Of a stretch of 64,000 bases of DNA, positions 39,890 to 51,071 are shown in pieces (the stretch's first letter is position 1; each line of letters begins with the position of its first letter). Origin of the DNA: Desulfuromonadales bacterium (lineage in GTDB: Bacteria > Desulfobacterota > Desulfuromonadia > Desulfuromonadales > BM103); assembly GCA_027065695.1 (NCBI GenBank), contig JAMONP010000046.1:36295-100294 (forward strand). The letters are read 5' to 3'. The notes under the pieces are model-generated. The model had not been told where the DNA came from, did not search any database, and saw only the letters and a list, made by a program, of their open reading frames with translations. The translations under genes and the position numbers were made by a program.

Positions 39890-40392
39890 GGCTTCTCCTC
39901 CGACTTTGGGGTAAAGACAGCGTTTACTCGCCCATCTGCACCACCAGTAACAACGCTGCGTTTATCGTTCAGATAGATTGTGATCTCTTGCCCCTGGATA
40001 TAATTATCACCATCACTGACCTTAGGTGAACCGGTCAAAACGATTCGTTCTTCAGCATGGTAGAGAACCGCTTTTTCAGCTGTCGCGATTCTTGCCCCTT
40101 GAACTATACGCACGGCACCCTCAGCAACGACTTGCTCAACCTCTCGCTTTTCACCTGCGTACTTGACTGTCAAGCGATCTCCAAAGATCGTGACATCGTC
40201 CTGAATCGCAACTGCATTGCCTTCGAAAACAATGGTTTGAGCCACATCGTCAGCTTCAAGACGATCCGAAGAGACCTCAATGGGACCACGATTTTGCGAT
40301 TCTACTGCAATTGCCGCAAACACCGACAATGGTAAAAGCAAAAGCAGAACACATATACAGAGAAAAGTAGTTTTCGTCATGGAGATTGTCAC
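39886..40392 (-). CDS. lptA: Periplasmic LPS bridge protein LptA
   Basis: 168-residue exported protein with a signal peptide ([20 protein letters not shown]) followed by an OstA-type beta-jellyroll ([24 protein letters not shown]). It forms the periplasmic bridge between LptC and LptD. Overlaps lptB and lptC by 4 bp each, so all three are translationally coupled. Confidence 0.93.
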   Translation of the reverse strand: MTISMTKTTFLCICVLLLLLPLSVFAAIAVESQNRGPIEVSSDRLEADDVAQTIVFEGNAVAIQDDVTIFGDRLTVKYAGEKREVEQVVAEGAVRIVQGARIATAEKAVLYHAEERIVLTGSPKVSDGDNYIQGQEITIYLNDKRSVVTGGADGRVNAVFTPKSEEKP

Positions 40393-40961
40393 TTCTGCCG
40401 CTCCGAATCAAAAAAACCCTTAACCTTCGACTTCAGGGACAGACGCTCCTGCTTCAGGTTAAAGATCAGGCCGGTACCTTCCAGGCGCATGCCATCGCCG
40501 ACCAATCGAACATGCGCGTCTGTCATCGCTGTCTGCGTGGCATGATCATAATCAAGATGATCGGTATACAGTGTATAGCCATCTGAATTATTCAAAACAA
40601 CATCTTCATTCAAGCTGACCTGCTGATAATCGTTACTCAATTCACCAGTGCCAGCCTGGAGAGACCCCTCAGGTTCGCCATCTTCATTATAAAAACTCAA
40701 ACGAGGGCTAATGACCTCCATCACACCGGAAGAAGACTTGCGCTCCACCTGTTTAGCCACCAAACGCCAACGTGGCTTGCCATTCTCAATATGGGTATAA
40801 TCAAGGTCTTGAAGCGACACATCAATACCCTCTGGCAAAGCCTTCACTATCGTCTCCAATTGATTGCCAGGGCTATATCGCAGAGCAATAACAACCAGCA
40901 GAGTCAGTGCCAAGCCTAAGGCCAGAGCCAGAAGCAGATTACGGGGTTTGAAATAACTCAT
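40389..40961 (-). CDS. lptC: LPS export protein LptC
   Basis: 190 residues with one N-terminal membrane anchor (about residues 8-28) and a periplasmic jellyroll domain (DYDHATQTAMTDAHVRLVGDGM) characteristic of LptC. It docks on LptF/G and hands LPS to LptA. Confidence 0.9.
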   Translation of the reverse strand: MSYFKPRNLLLALALGLALTLLVVIALRYSPGNQLETIVKALPEGIDVSLQDLDYTHIENGKPRWRLVAKQVERKSSSGVMEVISPRLSFYNEDGEPEGSLQAGTGELSNDYQQVSLNEDVVLNNSDGYTLYTDHLDYDHATQTAMTDAHVRLVGDGMRLEGTGLIFNLKQERLSLKSKVKGFFDSERQK

Positions 40962-41053
40962 TGATGAGGCTCAGTATAGCACCGGGGGATATTTACTGTA
41001 AAGTGCAATATGGCAAGTTGGCATGGGAATTGTAAGGGAGACACTAAAACCGT

Positions 41054-41572
41054 TTAAGCTTCGAAATAATGACGCGTTACAGTCGACCAACGACCGGACT
41101 CCTTGAGCAGAAAATCACAGACTTCTCTAACCGCCCCCCGGCCACCGCAACGTTTGGTAACCATATGGGCGTAGGGCTTCACATCATCCACTGCGTCTGC
41201 GACAGTCGCGGCAAAGCCGACTTGGCGCATAACTGGCAGATCAACGACATCATCACCAACATAAGCAACTTCTTCTGGCAACAATGCCAGCTTTTCCAGG
41301 ATTTCCCAGAAAGGCAGGCTCTTGTCCTTGGCGCCCTGATAAACCAGCTCAATACCCAGTTCTGCAGCCCTGCGGGCAACGATTGACGACTGGCGGCCGG
41401 TAATGATACCAACCTGGATGCCAGCCCGCTGCAGCAGCTTGAGGCCATGACCGTCCTTCACATCGAAGGACTTGCTTTCGCCACCATTGCTATCATAGGT
41501 AATCCGACCGTCAGTCATGACACCATCGACATCGAGCAATAACAACTTGATCTTGGCAAGATCGACAGACAT
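41054..41572 (-). CDS. kdsC: 3-deoxy-D-manno-octulosonate 8-phosphate phosphatase
   Basis: HAD-superfamily phosphatase (172 residues) of the C0 cap-less type. The nucleophile motif is LLLDVDGVMTDG and the metal motif is VGDDVVDLPVM. It removes phosphate from Kdo-8-P. Starts 1 bp inside the kdsD stop and belongs to the Kdo cluster kdsA-kdsD-kdsC. Confidence 0.95.
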   Translation of the reverse strand: MSVDLAKIKLLLLDVDGVMTDGRITYDSNGGESKSFDVKDGHGLKLLQRAGIQVGIITGRQSSIVARRAAELGIELVYQGAKDKSLPFWEILEKLALLPEEVAYVGDDVVDLPVMRQVGFAATVADAVDDVKPYAHMVTKRCGGRGAVREVCDFLLKESGRWSTVTRHYFEA

Positions 41573-42552
41573 CAGATAATCCCCGATTTGAGCAAGTCGT
41601 GCAGGTGAATGATTCCAATCGGTTTCTGGCTCTCTTCCGAGTCAAACACAAACAAGGAGGTAATGGTATGTTCCTCCATGCGTTGCAGAGCTTTTGCTGC
41701 AAGGTTGGTATGCAGAATGCGCTTTGACTTGCCGCTCATAAGCTCGCTGATAGGTCGATTGAGAACTTCAATTCCCTGCTCGATTTTACGACGTAAATCA
41801 CCATCGGTAAAAACCCCAATCAAGGCACCCTGTTCATCAACAACCCCGGTAATCCCCAGTTTTTTACTGGAGATCATATACAGTGCATCCTTTAATGGAG
41901 TGTCGCCATCGACTATCGGAACAGCTTCTCCCACATGCATCAGATCTTCAACTCGCAACAGCAGACGTTTACCCAAGGCACCTCCAGGATGATAGAGGGC
42001 AAAATCCTCTTCGCGGAAACCTCTCTGCAGAAGCAGGGCAATAGCCAGGGCATCGCCCATGACTAAAGTAACGGTTGTACTTGCCGTCGGAGCCAATTGC
42101 AACGGACAGGCCTCTTCCTTGATGGAGATATCCAGAAACACATCGCCAGCCCGAGCCAGGGTGCTGCCAGGTTTGCCGGCCATGGCTATCAGCGGCAGAC
42201 CCATGCGCTTGATAATCGGCAATATACGGGTAATCTCTTCCGTTTCACCGGAGTTTGAAACCGCAATGACGACATCGCCTTTCATCAACATCCCCAGATC
42301 ACCGTGGACACCTTCCGCTGGATGAAGGAAGATAGTTGGTGTTCCTGTCGAAGCCATAGTCGCAGCCATCTTCTGGCAGATCAGGCCAGACTTACCCATC
42401 CCGGTCACAACCACTCGCCCGGAACAAGCCAGAATCATCTCCACCGCTTTGGCAAAATCTTTATCCAAGCGTGCGGAGAGAGCTTCAACAGCATCCGTCT
42501 CTATCTGGATGACTTTACGGGCGGCCTCTAAAATTTCAGTGTGGTTAGCCAT
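41572..42552 (-). CDS. kdsD: Arabinose-5-phosphate isomerase (KpsF/GutQ family)
   Basis: Converts ribulose-5-P to arabinose-5-P for Kdo. 326 residues: an N-terminal SIS sugar-isomerase domain (VVTGMGKSGLICQKMAAT; HPAEGVHGDLGML) and two C-terminal CBS domains. Lies between kdsA and kdsC. Confidence 0.95.
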   Translation of the reverse strand: MANHTEILEAARKVIQIETDAVEALSARLDKDFAKAVEMILACSGRVVVTGMGKSGLICQKMAATMASTGTPTIFLHPAEGVHGDLGMLMKGDVVIAVSNSGETEEITRILPIIKRMGLPLIAMAGKPGSTLARAGDVFLDISIKEEACPLQLAPTASTTVTLVMGDALAIALLLQRGFREEDFALYHPGGALGKRLLLRVEDLMHVGEAVPIVDGDTPLKDALYMISSKKLGITGVVDEQGALIGVFTDGDLRRKIEQGIEVLNRPISELMSGKSKRILHTNLAAKALQRMEEHTITSLFVFDSEESQKPIGIIHLHDLLKSGII

Positions 42553-42583
42553 TTTTACCTGACCCTTTTTTACCAGACTCTAT

Positions 42584-45056
<2,473 letters not shown>

Positions 45057-45131
45057 CTAAAACAATAGGCTAAAACAATTCAAACGTGCAATTTTACACT
45101 CCCAAAGCTTAAATGGAAACCCCTTATTCAC

Positions 45132-45881
45132 TTATTTATTGACCAGAAGCTCCTTAACACGCTCCAGATCTTCCGGAGTGTCAACACCCTGGCCCAGCAG
45201 GTCTGTCTCCGCCACTCGAATCCGGTAACCATGTTCAAGCGCGCGCAGCTGCTCAAGACACTCCTGGGCTTCCAGAGGTGTCGCCTGAAGGGATGGATAT
45301 TTAAGCAGAAAATCACGTCGATAGACATAAAGACCGATATGCTTGGCCGTCGCCAGCTCATGCCAGTGCTGATTGATTTCATCATTAAAATCACGTGAAC
45401 AGGGTATCGGTGCGCGAGAGAAATAGAGTGCGAAGCCCTGCCGATTGGTCACCACTTTGACAACATTCGGGTTCAGATACTCGTCCATTGACGTCAAGGG
45501 TGTTTTGAGTGTCCCCATAGGGATCGAGTTATCGGCCAGCATCGGCTCTAAGGCCGCCTGAATCATCATTGGATCAATTAAAGGTTCATCACCCTGCACA
45601 TTCACAATCAAATCATCAGTCAGATCAGCAGCAACCTCAGCGAGTCGATCAGTACCGGTGGCATGATCGGAGCGTGTCATCGCAACAACACCACCGAAAT
45701 CTTCCACAGCATCAGCAATACGTGAATCGTCCGTAGCTACGATAACCCGGTCAACCGATTCACAAAGAGACGAACGCTCATAAACCCACTGGATCATCGG
45801 TTTGCCACACAAGTCGGCAAGGGGTTTTCCAGGGAACCGGGTTGAGGCATAACGTGCCGGGATAACAACTGTAACACCCAT
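45132..45881 (-). CDS. kdsB: 3-deoxy-manno-octulosonate cytidylyltransferase
   Basis: Activates Kdo as CMP-Kdo. 249 residues with the nucleotide-binding start VVIPARYASTRFPGKPL, the loop ATDD and the NVQGDEPLI motif, all typical. It lies upstream of pyrG and completes the Kdo pathway with kdsA, kdsC and kdsD. Confidence 0.96.
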   Translation of the reverse strand: MGVTVVIPARYASTRFPGKPLADLCGKPMIQWVYERSSLCESVDRVIVATDDSRIADAVEDFGGVVAMTRSDHATGTDRLAEVAADLTDDLIVNVQGDEPLIDPMMIQAALEPMLADNSIPMGTLKTPLTSMDEYLNPNVVKVVTNRQGFALYFSRAPIPCSRDFNDEINQHWHELATAKHIGLYVYRRDFLLKYPSLQATPLEAQECLEQLRALEHGYRIRVAETDLLGQGVDTPEDLERVKELLVNK

Positions 45882-45883
45882 TA

Positions 45884-47437
45884 TTAAACTCCTGAATTTA
45901 ATCCGCCCTGACCACGTAAGGGCTCAGGCAAGAGTTCCTGCGGAAAGTTCTGGTAACAAACCGGGCGCAGAAATCTTTTTATGGCGGCCGTACCAACCGA
46001 AGTGCTTCTGCTATCTGTCGTTGCCGGGTAAGGCCCGCCATGATGCATCGCGGCACAAACCTCAACACCGGTCGGGAAACCGTTCACGACCAGACGTCCG
46101 GCTTTGCGCTCAAGAATATCAAATAGGTCGCAAAACCGATCAAGTTCTCTGTCAGTGCCATGTACGGTCGCTGTCAACTGCCCCTGAAGGCTCTCGGCCA
46201 CAGACAGCAGTTCAGCTCTGGAGTCACAGACCACAACCATTGCCGACGGCCCAAAAACCTCTTCTGTAAGGGTGGGGTTAGCAAGCAAGGTTTTCGCATC
46301 GGTCTGCAGAAGATCCGCATTAACCAGGCAACCGTCCAGCAAAGGACGCGGCCTGCCAAATTGCCAGACACCATCAATCGACGAAAGCCTATCCAATTTA
46401 TAGAGAAAATTCTGCTTGATGCCATCATGCAGCATGATTCCCGGCGGCTTTTCCGCAAGACAAGTTCTGATCTGAAGTAAAAAAGCATCTGTTGCAGCAC
46501 CCTTAATCACTACAATAAGTCCTGGCGCAGTGCAAAACTGACCTACACTGAGGGTTAATGATTCGGCCAGAGCCACTGCCAGTAAGTCACCCTCGTCGCC
46601 AATAATTTGCGGCAAGAGAAAAACCGGATTAACGCTGCCCATCTCGGCATAAACCGGAATCGGTTCCGATCGTGAGCAGGCCAGGTCGAAAAGTGCCCGC
46701 CCACCGGTAAGCGAACCGGTAAAGGCAACCGCTTTTATCTCTGGCTGTTGCACCAGAGCCGCCCCCACCTCTGTACTCTCGGCTTGCAGCAAAGAGAATA
46801 CTCCTGGTGGCATCTGGTTTTTCCGAACCGCCCGGATCACCGCCTGTCCAGCTAATTCACAGGTCCCAGGGTGTGCCGGATGGCCCTTGACCACAACCGG
46901 GCAGCCCGCAGCCAGTGCCGACGCGGTATCACCACCAGCGACAGAAAATGCCAGCGGAAAGTTGCTTGCACCGAACACCGCGACCGGACCGAGCGGGATC
47001 TGCATCACCCGTAGATCGGGTTTCGGCCCAAGTGCTCTCTCTGGCAGCGCACGCTCAATACGCACTCCCAGATAGGCCCCCTGACGAATTTCCTGTGCAA
47101 AAAGCTGCAACTGATTGACCGTACGGGAAAGTTCCCCTTTGAGTCTTGGGGTCGGAAGAGCGGTCTCCTCATGGGCACGGGCCAGCAAGTCTTCACCGAG
47201 AGCCATCAACTCCTCACCAATACTCTCCAGAAAGGCAGCGCGTTGCAGAGATGGCAGCTTACGGTAAAGATCAAAAGCGGCAGCGGCGGCAGTGGCAGCA
47301 CTGTTGACATCATCGCGTGTCGCCTCGCAGAATTGCGGTTCAAGAGCAATCCCGGTGGCAGGGTTCACCGCAGCAAAACTCTGCACACACACCGAACTAA
47401 ATTCCGAAGCAATGATCTGCGTTCCCAAAAGACTCAC
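45884..47437 (-). CDS. Aldehyde dehydrogenase, alpha-ketoglutaric semialdehyde dehydrogenase-like
   Basis: 517-residue NAD(P)-dependent aldehyde dehydrogenase. The catalytic Cys lies in SVGQFCTAPG and the general-base Glu in YAEMGSVNPVF. Sequence pattern and length fit the ketoglutarate semialdehyde dehydrogenase group of sugar-acid and hydroxyproline catabolism. The GTG at 47437 is chosen because GGAG lies seven bases upstream. It ends 2 bp before kdsB, but a functional link is not evident. The exact substrate is unsure. Confidence 0.85.
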   Translation of the reverse strand: MSLLGTQIIASEFSSVCVQSFAAVNPATGIALEPQFCEATRDDVNSAATAAAAAFDLYRKLPSLQRAAFLESIGEELMALGEDLLARAHEETALPTPRLKGELSRTVNQLQLFAQEIRQGAYLGVRIERALPERALGPKPDLRVMQIPLGPVAVFGASNFPLAFSVAGGDTASALAAGCPVVVKGHPAHPGTCELAGQAVIRAVRKNQMPPGVFSLLQAESTEVGAALVQQPEIKAVAFTGSLTGGRALFDLACSRSEPIPVYAEMGSVNPVFLLPQIIGDEGDLLAVALAESLTLSVGQFCTAPGLIVVIKGAATDAFLLQIRTCLAEKPPGIMLHDGIKQNFLYKLDRLSSIDGVWQFGRPRPLLDGCLVNADLLQTDAKTLLANPTLTEEVFGPSAMVVVCDSRAELLSVAESLQGQLTATVHGTDRELDRFCDLFDILERKAGRLVVNGFPTGVEVCAAMHHGGPYPATTDSRSTSVGTAAIKRFLRPVCYQNFPQELLPEPLRGQGGLNSGV

Positions 47438-47756
47438 AACCACACTCCATTAAACTGACTCTTATGTAATGACACCTTATGATGACAACCGACTATTAGT
47501 TCAATCACCTGCAACCATTGGCAGTATTGACAATTTTTAGTTTCAGCCAGAGGACAACTCAGAGCCCTGCATAATCCTCGCACAATTCAACCTGATTTGA
47601 AAGTTCTCTATCCACAGCAATCACGTGTTACTGGAAGCCACAAAGAAAAAACGAGGACTCAAGCATACACGCTAAGTCCTCGTTTTTATAAATTTCCGTC
47701 CCAAACTGTTAAACAAGTAAAGAAGAGCCTTCTTTTTGATATTCTTTACCCTGAAT
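47438..47756. other. Intergenic region with terminator
   Basis: No gene is evident. A strong terminator hairpin lies at 47650-47684; the rest shows no recognised motif. Confidence 0.7.
47650..47684 (-). terminator. Terminator after the RND permease remnant
   Basis: AACGAGGACT-loop-AGTCCTCGTT has T runs on both sides (TTTTT on plus; TTTTTTC on minus), so it can end transcription from either strand. Confidence 0.88.
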
Positions 47757-48690
47757 TTATCCTTTCGGTGATGGCACCTTGTAGAACATGCAGTAAAGCG
47801 CCGGCACCACCAGCATAGTCAGCACCGTACCGAAAGCCAGGCCGGCCATGATTGTGATCGCCATACCAACCCAGAACACATCCTGCAACAGCGGCACGAC
47901 ACCAAGCACTGTAGTGGCAGCAGCCAACACCACCGGATGCAGACGTGCCAGAGCGGCGATGACTACAGCATCATACTGTTCCATGCCATCAGCAAGGTTG
48001 ATGTTGACCTCGTCCAGCAACACGATGGCATTCTTGATCATCATCCCCATCAGGCTCATGGCACCGAGCAGGGCCATGAAGCCAAAAGGCGCGCCAAAAG
48101 CCAGCAACCCGGTGGTGATGCCGATCATGGCAAAGGGCACGGTCAGCATGATCACAATCGGTGGCCGGAAGGCATTGAACAGGGCCACCAGAATAAAGAG
48201 GATGACGGCAAAGGTTGGCACAAAGCCCGGCAGCAAAGCCTTCTGTGACTTGGCCGAATCTTCAGTGGTTCCACCCCACTCTGCCTTGTAACCAGGCGGC
48301 ATTTTGAGAGCCTCGACCTTGGCCCGGACATTCTTCATTACGGTCGGCAGGGTAACACCAAGCACCGGGTTGGCCTGCACTGTTACAGTCCTACGGCGAT
48401 CACGACGCCAGATCCTGGTCTCCTCCCACTCCACCTTGGTCCCATCAGTTACCTGGGCAATCGGCAAGGAACTAGTGGAGAACCCGGGCTGGACCTGCAG
48501 AATGTCCATCGAAGCGAGGCTGGCACGGTCTTCCTCAGTATGCCGTAGAATGATCGGTAGTAGTTCATCGTTTTCACGGTAGAGCCCAATAGGCAAGCCA
48601 TCATAGGCACGCTTGGTAGCGGCAGCCAAGAGCAAAAGGGTGTCTCTAATCGAAAGCAACAGGAACATTGCTAAACAACGAGTGGCAGAC
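47757..48690 (-). pseudogene. RND efflux permease, C-terminal remnant
   Basis: The last 320 residues of an AcrB/HAE1-type permease. It is recognisable from GLPIGLYRENDELLPIILR through the final membrane bundle (GAMSLMGMMIKNAIVLLDEV; HPVVLAAATTVLGVVPLL). A full protein has about 1030 residues, so two thirds are missing. The frame continues upstream only into a MITE-like element (48719-48875) that would supply an artificial N-terminus. No membrane-fusion protein or TolC gene adjoins. Probably non-functional. Confidence 0.88.
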
Positions 48691-48714
48691 ATGATAAACT
48701 TCAATAGTTGATAA

Positions 48715-48879
48715 CTGGTGTCCCGTGCGGTTAATCGTGACGAATAATTCTGAGACATTTTGGTTGCTATCAAGGCGTGCTGATGAAGGCCTAGCGTGCG
48801 TTAAGCCAAAGAGGCGCAACGCAGACAGCGGGCAAAAGGGCCATAATTAAAGGATAGGATTAGCCGCACGGGACACTAG
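48715..48879. mobile_element. MITE-like element, copy B
   Basis: 157 bp (48719-48875), same length and orientation as copy A at 9634-9790, with the same terminal inverted repeats and five base differences by my count. The left flank reads CTGG and the right flank CTAG. It lies at the broken 5' end of the RND permease remnant and borders a REP-like palindrome on its right. Confidence 0.85.
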
Positions 48880-48903
48880 CAGCCTCTCGGACATTCAGGG
48901 CTG
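48876..48903. repeat. REP-like palindrome next to MITE copy B
   Basis: CTAGCAGCCTCTCGGACATTCAGGGCTG, with CAGCC/GGCTG arms, in the orientation opposite to the copy beside MITE A. Confidence 0.7.
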
Positions 48904-48989
48904 CAAGTGCGAAGCGATTCAATATCCCAGAGGTTTCAGCTACCTAAACAGTTAAACAGGGCGGACCAAACACAATACACGGAGGCCAT

Positions 48990-49805
48990 ATGCCTTGGAG
49001 AGTTACTCAAAATTCACGCCTGCGCCGCCTTTTTCTCGAAGGTTTCTCGGCCATGGATGTTGCTGAGCCCCTGGTTTCTTTTGATGATTATGCCAAAGCA
49101 GCAGGCGTGCAACAGTTTATGCAAGACAAGGGCTTCAATCTTGTTGGCGTGCGTCAAAACGGTCTGGTCGAAGGCTATGTACGCTGTGAGGATTTGACCT
49201 CCGGCACCTGCGGTGATCACTTCCAGCCCTTCACCCCGGACGATGACCTGGTCCCTGACACCGCAAACCTGATCGACGTGGTCAAATCACTGGCCATCAA
49301 CCAGCAATGCTTTGTCACTATCCTTGACCGGGTTGGTGCCATCATCACCTTGACTGACCTGGAAAAACCACCGATGCGCATGTTCCTGTTCGGTATGATT
49401 ACCATGATCGAAATGACTATGACGGAGATTTTGCGGCAACGTTACGCCGACAATTCCTGGCAAGAATTTCTCTCTGAGAAACGGCTTGCCCTGGCGAGAA
49501 ACCTCTAGGAAGAGCGCAACCGGCGCGGTCAACAGGTTGAGCTGCTCGACTGTCTGCAATTTGGCGACAAGGGCTGGATTATCACTTACGACGAAGAAAT
49601 TCGGGATGCCATGGGGCACAAATCCCGTAATGAGACCCGTAAAGCAGTTAAAGAGTTTGAGACTCTACGCAACAACCTGGCACACACACAGGAGATTATC
49701 CCCAGCGGCTGGCAACGCATCATCATCGCATGCAGTCGTTGGGAGAATACCCTGGAGAGAACTGCAGAACATTACGTTCATGACCAGGAGAAGAACCAGG
49801 AATGA
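48990..49805 (+). pseudogene. CBS-domain protein interrupted by an in-frame amber codon
   Basis: The first 172 codons encode a CBS-pair-like region (EPLVSFDDYAKAAGVQQFM; FVTILDRVGAIITLTDLEKP). A TAG at 49506-49508 follows ALARNL, and the same frame then stays open for 98 more codons (EERNRRGQQVELLDCLQFGD...) to 49805. GGAGG precedes the ATG by four bases. One C-to-T change of a CAG (Gln) would explain the stop. The following HD gene overlaps the end by 4 bp, as in a normal operon, so the full-length frame was probably the functional one. Readthrough cannot be excluded. Confidence 0.7.
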
Positions 49806-50371
49806 TGCCGCTGAACCGTCTTGAAGATGAGCTAAGGGACCGGCAAACCGACTGGTGGGATCGCCTCACTGAAACGATCCCGGAGCTGCTGCCGTTGGCG
49901 GAGACCGCACAACCACCTGAATTCCATGCCGAAGGCGACGTCGCCACCCACACCCGTCTGGCGATCGAGGCCTGCCCTACTGATTGCGACCCCGACCTGC
50001 TGTGGGTCGCCCTGCTGCACGATATCGGCAAGCCAGCCACTACCAGACAGAGTGAGGATGGGCGCATTACCGCTTATGGCCACGCCAAGCTGGGGACAGA
50101 GATGGCCGACGACATCCTCGAGCGTCTCGGCATGCCGACAAGACGCCACGAACGGATTCTCTGGGCAATCCGCCACCACCTCTTTCATCACTCCTGGCAA
50201 TTGCGCAAAGCGGAGGATCTCAGTAAAAGGCAGAGAAAATATATGACAGACCCGAACTTCCCCCTGCTACTTGAGTTCTTAAGAATTGACACTCTCGCAT
50301 CACAAGGCAATTCGCACGGCATGGCGGCCTACACCTTCTACAAAAAACTCTGGAAGTCAATGCCACGATAA
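49802..50371 (+). CDS. HD-domain metal-dependent phosphohydrolase-like protein
   Basis: 189 residues with the HD motif LLHDIGKPATT near residue 72, an upstream metal-ligand His in GDVATHTRLAIEA, and later H residues (YGHAKLGTE; AIRHHLFHHSW). It resembles the HD part of tRNA nucleotidyltransferases, but the polymerase domain is absent. The substrate is unknown. Its ATG overlaps the stop of the CBS gene (ATGA). Confidence 0.8.
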   Translation: MMPLNRLEDELRDRQTDWWDRLTETIPELLPLAETAQPPEFHAEGDVATHTRLAIEACPTDCDPDLLWVALLHDIGKPATTRQSEDGRITAYGHAKLGTEMADDILERLGMPTRRHERILWAIRHHLFHHSWQLRKAEDLSKRQRKYMTDPNFPLLLEFLRIDTLASQGNSHGMAAYTFYKKLWKSMPR

Positions 50372-50372
50372 G

Positions 50373-50415
50373 AACAACAAAAAGGGCCCTTCATGGATTA
50401 GAGCCCCTATTGTTA
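50373..50415 (+). terminator. Possible terminator after the HD gene
   Basis: AACAA...GGGC / GCCC...TTGTT can form an interrupted stem between the converging HD and pqiC-like genes. It is imperfect. Confidence 0.4.
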
Positions 50416-50453
50416 TATTGACAATTTGTAATATGCACGTTTTTTACCGCAAG

Positions 50454-51071
50454 CTATCGGTTCAGCGCAGCAATCTCCAAGGCAATTTCCTGACTCAGTT
50501 TAGCGACAAGCTGGCTCTCAGCCTTGATCAGAGCAGCATAACTGGCATCCCCGAGCGGTTGCCTGTAAACACTCTTTTTACCAGCCAGGTAATCTTTCCC
50601 ATCCGTATCAGCAACCACCCAACGGGCGCTAAGAACCGCTTCGCCATCGATGGCTCCATCTAATCGCAGCACCTCAACGATGACCCGATAAGTAGGTTTG
50701 AAATGATGCATCCACGGGAAAAAACCTACTTTCTCCACACCAAGCAGTTGCCCGAGATTATCTCCCATAACAGAAGTTATATCCTTTTCCAGAATTCCGG
50801 CCCAACGATTGAATTCGTCAAAAGCATACTGGTTACCATGCTGGCGAGTTGCAACCTGCGAACGTTTCAGGCTATCTGGAATTGTGACGGGACCGATACC
50901 CAACTTGATCTCCGGGAGAGAGGCAACGGACTGCACGTCGCCCAACTGTTCCATATTCAGCAGGCTGTAATAAGTGACCGTCGGTGAACTGCGCCCGAGA
51001 CAACCGGAAAGAATAAGGATAACGACGAACAGCACAACCCCGGCACTACTTTTGCGAACAAGATATTTCAT
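50454..51071 (-). CDS. pqiC: PqiC-like lipoprotein (ABC-type transport auxiliary)
   Basis: 205-residue outer-membrane lipoprotein: signal peptide with lipobox LSGC at about 20-23, then a PqiC/DUF330 domain (YYSLLNMEQL; LGIGPVTIPDSLKRSQVATR; ARWVVADTDG). It partners with the MCE protein PqiB in lipid movement across the periplasm. Its start overlaps the pqiB stop by 1 bp. Confidence 0.88.
   Translation of the reverse strand: MKYLVRKSSAGVVLFVVILILSGCLGRSSPTVTYYSLLNMEQLGDVQSVASLPEIKLGIGPVTIPDSLKRSQVATRQHGNQYAFDEFNRWAGILEKDITSVMGDNLGQLLGVEKVGFFPWMHHFKPTYRVIVEVLRLDGAIDGEAVLSARWVVADTDGKDYLAGKKSVYRQPLGDASYAALIKAESQLVAKLSQEIALEIAALNR

Noticed and set aside
48690-48773. Extra N-terminal codons of the RND remnant as a real protein start
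   Set aside because: They come from the MITE-like element and flanking non-homologous sequence.
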